Below are positions 35,374-45,220 of a stretch of DNA of 64,000 bases, piece by piece. The stretch spans positions 8,284,001 through 8,348,000 of the forward strand of contig NC_091689.1 in assembly GCF_041296265.1 (NCBI RefSeq), read 5' to 3'. Below the pieces are notes generated by a model. It made no database searches. It was not told where the DNA came from and was given only the letters and a program-made list of their open reading frames with translations. The stretch comes from Equus caballus. Its lineage: Eukaryota > Chordata > Mammalia > Perissodactyla > Equidae. Each line of letters starts with the position of its first letter. Positions within the stretch are counted from its first letter, which is position 1. The position numbers and the translations under genes were made by a program.

Positions 35374-35601
35374 GTTTTTTTTTTTTTGTTAAAGATTTTA
35401 TTTTTCCTTTCTCTCCCCAAAGCCCCCTGGGACATAGTTGTATATTTTTAGTTGTGGGTCCTTCTAGTTGTGGCATGTGGGACGCTGCCTCAGCATGGCC
35501 TGACAAGTGGTGCCATGTCCGCGCCCAGGATCCGAACCAAGAAATCCTGGGCCACCGAAGTGGAGCTCACAAACTTAACCACTCGACCACGAGGCCGGCC
35601 C
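35374..35601 (-). mobile_element. ERE SINE
   Basis: Antisense ERE with tail 'tttctctccccaaagccccc' and reversed head 'cactcgaccacgaggccgg'. Short flanking duplication around 'ccttgttc'. Confidence 0.9.
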
Positions 35602-35789
35602 TCCTTGTTCCTTTTTGTGGAGAATGGTATTAGAAACTAAGCCCTGGGTGCCTAGGTGTGCTCATTGCTACTGTGGTGTTTGCTGTGGGATTTTAAAGCA
35701 AAACTAAACCCCCCTTCATCATATCATTTAATCCCCCCAAAAATCTGTATGTGTGTAAAAAACAAAGGTATTCTCTTAAATAACCAAAA

Positions 35790-36283
35790 TGTCAAAGTAG
35801 CCTGTGGCTGCCAGAACAAATTATCTCAAACTTAGTGGCTTAAAACAACAGAAATTTATTCTCTCACAGTTCTGGAGGCCAGAAGTCTGAAATCAGGCTG
35901 TCTGAAGGACCCCATTCCCTAAGAAAGATCTAGAGGAGAATCCATTCCTTGCCTCTTCCACCTTCTTCTGGAAGGAACATCGCAGGCGTTCCTTGGCTGG
36001 GAGCCACATCCCTCCAAGCTCTGCCTCCTCACATTGCCTCCTCCTCTTTTGAGTCTTCTCTCTGCTATCATATCTCCCTCTGCCTCACTAACGACACTGT
36101 TATTGGTTCAGGACCCACCCAAATAATCCAGGAAAATTCCTAATTCTCTCAAAAGCATCCTCTCAAAGTCCTTAATCACATCTTTTGCCATATAAGATAA
36201 TATTTATGGGTTCCTGGAGTTTGGATGTGGATATGTATTTTTTTTTTTTGATGAGGGGCACCATTCAGTCAACTGCGATAACA
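35790..36283 (-). mobile_element. fossil MaLR (ERVL-type) solo LTR
   Basis: Antisense LTR of the mammalian apparent LTR retrotransposon (MLT1/MST-like) group: 'gcttaaaacaacagaaattt', 'ctcacagttctggaggccag', 'aaagtccttaatcacatc'. No internal region is attached, so it is a solo LTR. Its divergence suggests an ancient, pre-equid insertion. Ends are approximate. Confidence 0.7.
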
Positions 36284-36456
36284 AAATTAATAATGGTTTC
36301 TTAACATTGTCTATGTTCTTAATGTCCCCAGTCCATATTCAGATTTCTCCATTGTCTCAAAAATGTCTTTTTACAGTTGGTTGGTTTGAATCAGGATCTA
36401 AACAAGGTCTCACTCATTGCATTTGTTATGTCTCTTATAATCTACAACACTTCACT

Positions 36457-36717
36457 TTTTTTTTTTAAAGATTAGCACCTGAGCTAACATCCGTTGCCAG
36501 TCTTTCTTTTTTTTCCTCCTTCTTCTTCTTCCCAAAGCCCCCAAGTACATAGTTGTATATTCTAGTCATAGGTCCTTCTGGTTGTGCTACGTGGGATGCT
36601 GCCTCAGCATGGCCTGAAGAGTGGTGCCATGTACATACCAGGATCTGAACCGGCGAAACCTTGGGCCACTGAAGTGGAGCGTGCGAATTTAACCACTCGG
36701 CCACAGGCCTGGCCCCC
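36457..36717 (-). mobile_element. ERE SINE
   Basis: Antisense ERE with an extra tail block 'gcacctgagctaacatccg', then 'caagtacatagttgtatatt' and reversed head 'ccactcggccacaggcctgg'. Flanked by 'cttcact' repeats. Confidence 0.88.
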
Positions 36718-37611
36718 CTTCACTCTTTTTTTTATACTCTGAAATTGTTGAAGAAAGAGGTCATTCATCTGTACATTGGCCCACATTCTGGGTTTGTCTG
36801 ATTGTTTTCTCATGGTACTATTTAATTGTTTTTCTTTATTTCCTATAGACTGGAATTTGGAGCCAAAAGATTGATTAGATTCAGATTAAATTTTTTGTTT
36901 TTTGACAAAAATACACTACTTCCTAAATATTACTGTGTAGCTCAAATTGCATCATAACAGGAGACATTTTTATAGCTGTCCCATGTTTCATGATCTAAGA
37001 TTGATTAAAATATACAGGAGATACACTCTTCCAGTGCAGAACTCCCCCGGTAACCCTCTAATGGGTTTAGCATCCATCAATGACTGTTACTTAAAACATT
37101 TATTTGGCGTCCTTACTCTGGTTCAGATTATTTTCATTAGGTTAGTTTCACCTTTTATTGTCCCCTTTATTTCTGTAGCTGACTGTTTAGAAAAGATCTT
37201 TTCACCCTCCAGTTCTCTTTAGATCTTCAAATCCATTAGGTCTAGGACATCTGAGACTGAGGGAGTACGATCTGTCTCGCCTGTGGAGATAATGACTTGA
37301 GTCAGTGTTTCCTAAAGCTCTCACCTGAAGCCCATAAAGCAGGTGGTTGTAGTTGTACCCTGTTGGAGGGTTGGGGTTAGGAGAAGGAGAGTTGAAGGGA
37401 AGCATTGCGGATCTGGCGATCTCTCCTTTCCTGGGGTCAAACTCAAAGGCTTTTACTGGAAAGAACTACTAAGAAAATTCTTGAATAAAGGCTGAGCTCT
37501 GACTTCAGAGCAGCGAACTAAGGCTCGGCCAAAGAAAGAGTCCATCGGTGTTAGGTAGAACCAGAGTAGGAAGAGTCCTGGAGTCCCAGAATGGAGGGAT
37601 TTAACCTCAGG

Positions 37612-37630
37612 ACTACACCTCCCAGAATTC
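37612..37630 (+). promoter_or_regulatory. ZNF143/Staf-like binding site
   Basis: ACTACACCTCCCAGAATTC matches the ZNF143 (SBS) consensus ACTACAnnTCCCAGAATGC at all but the last few bases. Such sites mark many CpG-island promoters. It sits at the upstream edge of the TTLL4 CpG island. Confidence 0.7.
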
Positions 37631-37799
37631 CGCTCTTCTGGTCCCACCCGCATCGAAGCGACTGCGCGTGCGTGAGGCCGCTGACGGCCCGCCCTCCCAG
37701 GCCCAACAACCCCCGAGATTCCGCGCGCCTGCCTCTCTCCTGCCGCTATCGCCCCTTCCAGGCCCTCTGTCCGTCCGCTGGGGGCGCGCGCAGTGCGTG

Positions 37800-37950
37800 G
37801 CAGGCGGCAGCGGCGCTGGCGGCTGGGAGCGCGAGTCGCGTGGCGGTGCGTGGTTGCTAGGGGCGCCTGAGGCCGCCCGCCCGCCCATTAGCCCACGGGA
37901 GGAAGCAGCACGGAGCCGGCGCCGAGCCGGGGCGAAGCTAGGTCCGCTAG
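37800..37950 (+). other. TTLL4: probable TTLL4 non-coding exon 1 (3' end at 37950)
   Basis: The sequence 'gctaggtccgctag|gtgagtgcgg' has a strong splice donor at 37951-37952. The 5' boundary is not determinable; the start given is a placeholder within the CpG island. It would splice, directly or through other untranslated exons, to the acceptor at 54518-54519. Confidence 0.45.
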
Positions 37951-38410
37951 GTGAGTGCGGCCGCGGAGCTGGAGCAGCGACCCTCTGCCGGCCCGACTCT
38001 CCCGCCCCTCCCTCCGCCCGGGGCCTTTCGCGCGGGTCCCCAGCCCCGCTTCCTGCCCGCCGCCCTGCTATCCCCTGGGGGCGAGGGAGCCGCGGCCTTC
38101 TCCCTGAGCAGGACTGGGCGCCCCCGGGACCCCTTCTCGTCCCCGGCCACGCCCCGGGAACTTAGCTGGGTGTTCGGACCTGCAGCATCCCCTCGCCCGG
38201 GGCCTCCGTGCCGCCTCTTTCCCGCCGCGCTGCGCTTTAAACTCTCCTCGCTTGGGTGTGCGCCCAAGCTCCTCTCAGGCTTCGCGGCTGAATTTAACGT
38301 GGATCCCCACTTTTTTACTTCCCCATCTTCAGTATCTGTAGAGAAATACTTTCCTAGACTATAGAGATTCAAACAAGATCGGAGATCCTGTGGAATTTAA
38401 CTCTTCATTT

Positions 38411-38432
38411 ATCCATCCATCCATCCATCCAT
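38411..38432 (+). repeat. (ATCC)n microsatellite
   Basis: About five tandem ATCC units, continuing imperfectly into 'attcctcc'. Confidence 0.9.
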
Positions 38433-38454
38433 TCCTCCATTTGGTTGTTGACTA

Positions 38455-39185
38455 GTTTTTAATAAACGTTGACAAATATTTATAGAACCAGGGCGCTATG
38501 GAAGGCGCTGAGGGGATATAGTGGTGAACAAGACAGGCGTGTTCACCGAGCTTGTCGTCTAGGCGAGATTGTAATCAAGTAAACAAGCATTTGTCATACT
38601 GTGTGGTGTGCGCTCTGAGAGAACATTAGAAAGCTATTTAACCCAGACTTACTTGGAAAACTATTATCCTCATTCCCTGGTCTTTGCATTCCCATTCTGG
38701 ATCTAGAAAATTTGTAATTTTTCCTTTATGGAGTCATCCCTGTTCTCTCAGATATTCCAGATCACATCTTCCTTAACTTCAGCAACTGTTGGTTTAGCCA
38801 ATCAACGAGTAGCGGGGGAACCCTTTGGGACAGTGTTTCATCCCGTCCTTCGTTTCTTGCAATAAATACTGAGACACTGTTTGCATAAAAACCATCCCCT
38901 TGTTGTGCAGAAAGTTACCAGCTGCTTATTGATTGGACCAATGGAACCTTGAAAAATTATCAGGTGTTTTCTGGGAGTAAAGAGGTGAGAAGACATTGCA
39001 GGTACAAAGTAGCTTTAGAAAAGATACAGCAAGGGTTTAAAAGACTACTGGAAACGTTTGACAGACCTGAGCTGGATTGCAGTGAGCCATCCAGGCAAAC
39101 AGCAGGAGGGGAGTTAATGAGGGTTAGATCACAAAGAGCCTCGGATGTTTTGCTAAAGTGGTAGAACTGTATCCACCAGAGCAGT
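38455..39185 (-). repeat. L2 LINE fragments
   Basis: Antisense L2 at about 38455-38620 ('aggcgctgaggggatatagt', 'gtggtgaacaagacagg') and 38985-39185 ('gagtaaagaggtgagaagac', 'aatgagggttagatcacaaa'). Unique sequence lies between. Confidence 0.55.
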
Positions 39186-39835
39186 GGTTTTCAAGCGGGG
39201 TGATTTAGGCCCAATACTTCCAAGGGATACACCTGCACCGGTGGCTGTAGAAGAATCAATTTCCAGATCCTCAGCTTCCAAATGAACTGTCTAAAACTGA
39301 CCTTACAAAAAAAGGGGAGGACCCACTTCCCAAAGTTTACCATAGTGTATTGTCTTGAGTGTAAAAACCTCAGATTGCCAAACAAAGAATATTCTGGAAA
39401 TACTCATTAAGTTACGTCAAAGACCCGGAAGGCTTCCTGTCTCTTCTGTCTGATACACTTGGCTGTTAGGGTGTTTAAAGAACATTGCTTGTTCCTTATT
39501 GGAATATTATGAATTCAGAAGAACACAACAGTTAAATGTGACTGGAATGTTTTCTTGGGACCACAGGTTTTTTAAGCTGTATTGGATAAAACTTGGATAA
39601 AAACTTTTAAAAGAGATTTCCTTTAGGTGTGTGTTATTCAATAAGATAGTTAAAACTTATTTTATCAAGTCATGAAATGTTTATTCCAATTGCAGTTAAT
39701 CGTTAACTTCTTTTTATAAAATATTTAATACCTTCTACCTCTTAACAAAAGAATAAACTTGTTTAAACTTGTGATGAAAATTTTAGAATTCAGCTTTAAG
39801 ATGTGCAAGGAATACATGCTTTAAAAAGTTCTTTT

Positions 39836-40104
39836 GGGGCTGGCCCCGTGGCCGAGTGGTTAAGTTCGTGTGCTCCACTGCAGGCGGCCCACTGTTTCAT
39901 TGGTTCGAATCCTGGGCGCGGACATGGCACTGCTCCTCAAACCACGCTGAGGCAGTGTCCCACGTGCCACAACTAGAAAGACCCTCAACGAAGAATATAC
40001 AACTATGTACTGGGGGGCTTTAGGGAGAAAAAGGAAAAAAATAAAAAATCTTAAAGAGTCTCCTATAACCTCAAAGAGTCAGAAAATATATATTTCAAAA
40101 AAAA
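39836..40104 (+). mobile_element. ERE SINE with target duplication
   Basis: Head 'ggggctggccccgtggccga' with intact A box and B box (GGTTCGAATCC), tail with two poly(A) tracts. The flanking sequence 'aaaaagttcttttgggg' is repeated on both sides (left copy overlaps the element start, right copy at about 40102-40118). Confidence 0.93.
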
Positions 40105-40199
40105 AAGTTCTTTTGGGGATGTATGAGTAAAACCACTTGAGAGTATGTTGGAGGAAAACAACAGAAAGATAATTAGCAGGAAAATAACCTCAGGTTTGT

Positions 40200-40765
40200 G
40201 TCTGAGATGACTGTAGAGTCAGGGTGTGGGTTGAGGAGAAAGGATTTGAGACTGGAGGCAGGGAGCCAGTGAGAAAACTAGAGAGCAGGCTAGAAATGAT
40301 GAAGGCTTTATGGTGGTCGCATTGGGAATGGATAGGGTCTAGAGATGTTGAAGATGGTAGACTTGACAAAACCTGGTGGCAAAGTAAATGTAAGGAGAGT
40401 GGGACAAGGAGCAGTCTGGAATGATCCTAGGTTTCCGACTGTAGTGACCAGGTGCGTGGTGATGAGAAGGAACTATTAGGAGGAGGGGCAGCTTTGAGGA
40501 AAAAGATAAAGGAGTCACACCTGGGACATGCCAACTTGAAGTCCCGGCAGCACATCCAGGTAGAAGGGCCCAGAAGGTCGTTTTGTAGGCCTGGTGCTCA
40601 CAGCAGAGACCTGGATCATGATAGAAAGTTGAGAAGGTAGGAGGTGGTTGGGGTCATGGAATGGAAGTGGTTGCCCTGGGAGAGTTTGTGGTAATAATTT
40701 TAGCTGCCATTTATTGAGTGCTTACTGTGTGCCAGGCACAGTGAGAAGACTGAGCTCAGAAGATT
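40200..40765 (-). repeat. L2 fragment followed by MIR fragment
   Basis: 40200-40640 reads antisense L2 ('ggcagggagccagtgagaaa', 'gcagtctggaatgatcctag'). 40695-40760 reads antisense MIR ('tgccatttattgagtgctta', 'ctgtgtgccaggcacagtga'). Confidence 0.6.
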
Positions 40766-41431
40766 ATACCAACACTGAAAGGTGGGTGGAGGAAAAGGGA
40801 TGGAAGAAGAGGGGCAGAGAATTTATATCCATATACAGAAGTGAATGTGTAAATGAAAAGTTGTCACTTGCTGAAAAACCGTATGTAGATGAAATCTTAA
40901 TGTCAGGGTCTGATCGTCATGATAGGGAGTTGAGTTTAGCTTTCCCGACTAGATTCCTTCTATGGCCTTAGAATTGTCTGCTCATAGGCCCCCCTGGATT
41001 TCAGCATGGGATCAGGTACTTCTGTCTATCAGTGAAATGCAGAGAAAAATTTTCTTTAATGCCCCAACCTTCTCATCCTCTCCTTTGGCATAACTGGAAA
41101 GCCAGATCTGGCATTTTGGAACAAATGCTGAGAGTGCTCATTTCTCTTAGGTCCTGAAATCCAGAGGACCTTGGAACCCCCATGGACATCCTGGATAGGC
41201 AGTGCTGTTCGAGACCAGAGGTTCTCAGACTTACTCGTCTCCTTTATGCACTTCAAAAGCTTTTTGGGGTCTTCAATATATTTTTGAATGTGGGATATCT
41301 ATCTATCTTGATATTTACCATATTAGAAATGGAAATACTAATTCATTTAGAAATAATAAACCCATTTACAAGTTAACATAAGTAGCTTTACCCTCCCATT
41401 TGACTTGTTTTATTTATACTCAGATCCAATG

Positions 41432-41649
41432 TTTTTTTTTTTTTTTTTTAATTTTTTCTTCTCCCCATAGCCCCCCAAGTACATAGTTGTATATTTTAGT
41501 TGTGGTCTTTCTAGTTGTGCTATGTGGGATGCTGCCTCAGCATGGCTTGATTAGTGGTGCCATGTACATGCCAGGATCCGAACCGGTGAAACCCTGGGCC
41601 GCCCAAGTGGAGCACACAAACTTAACCACTTGGCCACCAGGCCAGCCCC
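41432..41649 (-). mobile_element. ERE SINE
   Basis: Antisense ERE: T tail, 'ccccccaagtacatagttgt', reversed B-box region 'ggatccgaaccggtgaaa', head 'ccaccaggccagcccc'. Inserted in the hAT element. Confidence 0.92.
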
Positions 41650-41652
41650 TAA

Positions 41653-41907
41653 CTAGCATTTTTTAAATGCAGTTGTTTCAAAAAGACTAGTGAGAAGAGT
41701 GTCATTGTTTTTGCAAAGCTCTTTAATGTCTGGCTTAATAGAAGACAGCTGGATTTTCCTATCTGTTTCTACATTCAATCGATTGTGATGAGTTGTTTTG
41801 GCTGAATTATGAAGAAAATCCAGCTGCATGCAGATATTTAGTTGGAAAAGGGAGGAGTATTTTATTGCCTTTTCAGATAATTGTGGGTGTTCCTCTTTGG
41901 TACACAA
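41653..41907 (-). pseudogene. hAT transposase C-terminal remnant
   Basis: An open stretch on the minus strand contains LSEKAI, then NRLNVETDRKIQLSSIKPDI and KELCKN. This follows the hAT dimerisation-region pattern (LS-KAI-LLPF...NRLN-E-D-R-QLSSI-PDI--LC) seen in Charlie transposases and host ZBED5/FAM200-like genes. Only the end of the protein is recognisable. It lacks the catalytic part and is a transposon relic rather than a host gene. Confidence 0.7.
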
Positions 41908-44504
41908 AACCTGTCAAGGGGTGGTTTTGTGAAAGTTAGTAGCAGTGTGGATCTGAAATGACATCAGCCAACTTTTCATGCTTTGTTACATTGAAATCCA
42001 TTGGTCTGTCTCTCAGTTGACCAGGTCCTTTACCCATGGGTGATTCCTGTTTGCAAAATTAGTTACTGAGTTATTCAGATCTTCCAAATGTTGCCACATT
42101 TGATTATACAGTATCAAAAAATCATATTCATATTATCACCCCTCTCAGAAAACCGGTTAGGTTATTGGGAAGTATAAGTATTGTCAAGCTTATGGTGGCA
42201 GATAGAATTTTGTCAAAATTCTAATTTTCTCTTGGAAGCTCCGGTTTTATCATTGGCGACAGATACTGCCAGTTGTTTTCCTTGAAGTGACAGGCATACT
42301 TTGTTTCATTTTCTAGAAAATCTCTGCCAAATACCAAAGTCTGAATAACCATCACGTGTGTCATTCATTATTTCAAGTAAACATGGTGTTCCACAGAAAA
42401 ATCCTGCAATTCAGTCGTATAATATATGCTCTACTTAGAGCCAACCACCATCTTCTGTATGCCACATAAGCGGTTTGTGTGTACTTCTCATTTTGTCACA
42501 CAGAATATTAGATGTACTCAAGGATTGAGATTTAATACAGTTTTTACTGCGTCGTGAAGGACGTCCTTAAGTCAGGCTGACGTTGATTCTTTCCCTGTGC
42601 GATGAAGAAGTGTGTGGTGGTGCAGGATCTAACCGGGCGCCGTTGTCTTGATTCCCACGTGGGCACCAGCAGTTTGGCCTATCATTGCTTTTGCACCATC
42701 AGTGGAAAGGCCAGCACAGTAAAAAAAAAAAAAAAAGGCCAATGCCGTCTTAGTTTTGTTATGAAAATAGTTTCACCTAGCAGAACCCCGGCAAGGGTCT
42801 CAGGGACCCTCAGGTTCTGTGCACCATACTTCGAGGATCACTGCTCTAGAGCTCACCTGAGGAGGAGGAAAGAGGTTTCTTTCTGAAGCTGATAAAGGTC
42901 AGGGCTTCAGGAGAGCTAGTCACCCAGTTACGTGAAGCCTTCAGCATTTTCACTTTCAGTAGTTGTGGATTTACCTCCCTCACCCCCAGCTGCAGTAAGC
43001 TGTGTTTCCCCTCAGGTTTGTGCACTCCGCTTGCATCACTGACCTGTGTTCCACAAGAGCTGCCTATCTTAACTGCTGCTGCCCCTCCCTTCTCACTAGG
43101 GCTGGGGCGCTGACCTTCCTTTCTCGGGAGGGCTATAAGGAAGTTCACTGCTCCTCCAGCTTTCTTTAGGGAGATATAGCTCTTGGGATTTATCTGGAGA
43201 GAGAAAATGGGCTGATTCCTACACTCCTCCCCATTCTATTTGGTTCCAGGAAGTCAGTTCTATCTTCTAACATAAGTATTGAGCAATTAAGATCATCTCG
43301 TCAGAGATCTTGTGACTTGTAGACTCTGAACCATTTCTGATGTCCTGAGTTCCCCTGGTGACCGAGGGAACAGGAGGAAAAGGAAACTGCAGATCCCAAG
43401 AGCCACAGACTGTAATATAGGACAGTGATTTAATCAGTGGGTAATGAATAATTGCTTTCTGTAGAAAGAGATACCTTGTAAAAGTTGGCCTGGGTCTGGC
43501 CCCTGGAGACTTGATGGTTTGAGACATCAGCCATAGATTTTCTAGAATAGGCTGCCTATCGTTCACTCTCACTTAAGGAGGAAACTTGCGGCAAAATTAC
43601 CCCACAAAGAGTGGAAGGTAAAATGAGATAGGCAGTTTCTGAATGCTGTATAAAGATGACAACGCAGGATGCTAAGATTCCTGAGGCTGGATACTCTAGA
43701 AGGGGAGCGGCTGGAGCCAGGGACATCAGTCAGGATGCTGTTGCAACAGTCCTGCACTTGTTGAGAGGGTGGGGGATTAGGGATTGGGCTGAGCCAGCCA
43801 AACAAGTAGAAAGAAAGGGATGTTGGAAGCCATTTAGTTTATCTTTAGAATGCTCTGCAGTTCTTAACCTTCCTTTCTTATCCCTTTAGTCAGGTTTTTT
43901 TTTTGTTTGTTTTATTTTTAACGGCTTTATGGAGGTATAACTGATGTTGAACGTATTAATCACCCCCAAGTCAGTTGTTTTTAAACTCTGTTCTAGGAGG
44001 CATTAGTGCCCCTGAAGTTGTTGGGGGAGAAGACTTAGGCCACATGGCTGAGGAGGAGGCCAGGCTAGGACAGTGATCTTCCCCCTTCTGCCGGAACAGC
44101 TCTGCGTTTGTCGGAGATACGCAGGGCGCCCCTGTGAAAACCATCGTGGAGCTTATGAGCATATCCATGTGGAGAGAGAGCAGTAGTAAAAGATAGCCTT
44201 TGCACAGTATCAAGTTAGAGGAATAAATACCCAGCAGATATTCATGGGTAGGGTGGGGCTTGAGCAGGGCCTGGAAAAGGTAAATAAAATATGGAAGAAT
44301 TCAGGAGGAAGAGGCTTAGTGGAGTAAAGGCCTGCAGTCGGGTTTGAAAGGGGTTTATTCCAGTTTAGTGTAAGACTGGCCCAGTTCATATAGCAGTGTT
44401 CAAGGTGGAAGGAAATGGAAATAGGCCTTAAAAAAAGGACTGAAGCCAGACTTTGGGGTCTTTCAACCTAAGCGAAGATGTCTGGATTTTATTTATTGAC
44501 TCAC

Positions 44505-44630
44505 GTGAGAAGCATCTGGAATGCTTGTTAAAAATGCAGATTCCTGGCCCCAGCCACCCCAGACCCACTGAATCCTCCCTGAAGGTGGGGCTGGGGAATC
44601 TGCACCCCAGGTTATTCTGATGCAGGTGGT
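44505..44630 (-). repeat. MER5A-type hAT fragment
   Basis: 'tgttaaaaatgcagattcct', 'cagacccactgaatcctccc' and 'gaatctgcaccccaggttat' match the common short hAT-Charlie repeat MER5A. Partial copy. Confidence 0.65.
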
Positions 44631-44990
44631 TAGTGGGCTACGGTGATATTTAGTGGGGACTCGGAAAATTTTTAGAAAGGGAGTAACCTCATCAAGTAAT
44701 ATTTGAGCAAAGTTAATCTAGCAAAGTTGCCTACAGCATGGAATTAGGGAAGATGGACCCTGGAGACACAAACTTCAGTCTGGATGCTGTGGCAATAGTC
44801 TAGATCTAGGGTGGTGGTGGAGATAAAAGGAGGAGGTATGCTGTAAAGAAAGAGTCTCTTAAGTTTTGTGACTGGTCTGGCTTTGGAGAATAAGGGAAAG
44901 GAAGAAGCCAAAGGTGACTTAAGTTTTCCTCTTTGGCGACTGAGAGAAAGAAGGTTCCACTGAAACTGGAAGGTCAAGAGTGCAGAGGTA

Positions 44991-45220
44991 GGGGCTGGCC
45001 CCGTGGCCGAGTGGTTAAGTTCGCGCGCTCCGCTGCAGGCGGCCCAGTGTTTCGTTAGTTCGAATCCCGGGCGCGGACATGGCACTGCTCATCAGACCAC
45101 GCTGAGGCAGCGTCCCACATGCCACAACTAGAAGAACCCACAACGAAGAATACACAACTATGTACTGGGGGGCTTTGGGGAGAAAAAGGAAAAAATAAAA
45201 TCTTTAAAAAAAAAAAAAAA
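44991..45220 (+). mobile_element. young ERE1 SINE, near consensus
   Basis: The most intact copy in the window: 'ggggctggccccgtggccga', full A and B boxes (GTGGCCGAGTGG; GTTCGAATCC), body ending 'ttggggagaaaaaggaaaaa' and a 15-A tail. Flanked by identical 'agagtgcagaggta' at 44977-44990 and 45221-45234. Inserted into an L2. Confidence 0.97.

Larger units (their letters stand above)
32430..37240. mobile_element. mosaic of old L1-type LINE sequence with nested insertions
   Basis: Blocks at about 32430-33247, 33621-35789 and 36284-37240 recall old L1M/HAL1-type 3' sequence ('ccacccagattcag', 'aggccaatttgggtatttct', 'gtgctcattgctactgtgg'). Later insertions split it: an RPL37 retrocopy, two EREs and a MaLR LTR. 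At least two overlapping copies of the same consensus are present (33.6 and 34.3 kb). No intact reading frame. Exact subfamilies are uncertain. Confidence 0.55.
37590..38290 (+). promoter_or_regulatory. TTLL4: TTLL4 CpG-island promoter
   Basis: Dense CpG region with many CGCG and GGCGGC stretches, upstream of and overlapping a likely non-coding first exon that ends at a strong donor (37950|gtgagt). The open frames running through it on both strands reflect high GC rather than proteins. Assignment to TTLL4 is by position: the next gene downstream on this strand is TTLL4. Confidence 0.75.
41215..42843 (-). mobile_element. hAT DNA transposon with transposase remnant
   Basis: Ends look like hAT inverted repeats: 'cagaggttctcagactt' at the left and 'acttcgaggatcactg' at the right, whose reverse complement is the related CAGTGATCCTCGAAGT. 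The body on the minus strand holds a transposase C-terminal remnant (41653-41907). An ERE is inserted at 41432-41649 and an A run lies at 42721-42736. The flanking 8 bases match only 5 of 8, so the duplication is weak. About 1.4 kb without the SINE; long dead. Confidence 0.7.

Noticed and set aside
37613-38372. Overlapping long open frames on both strands in the TTLL4 CpG island
   Set aside because: High GC removes stop codons by chance. The frames have no recognisable domains and run through the splice donor at 37950.
42602-42886. 94-codon open frame starting MKKCVVVQDLTG
   Set aside because: Lies in the hAT element body, crosses an A homopolymer and resembles no known protein.
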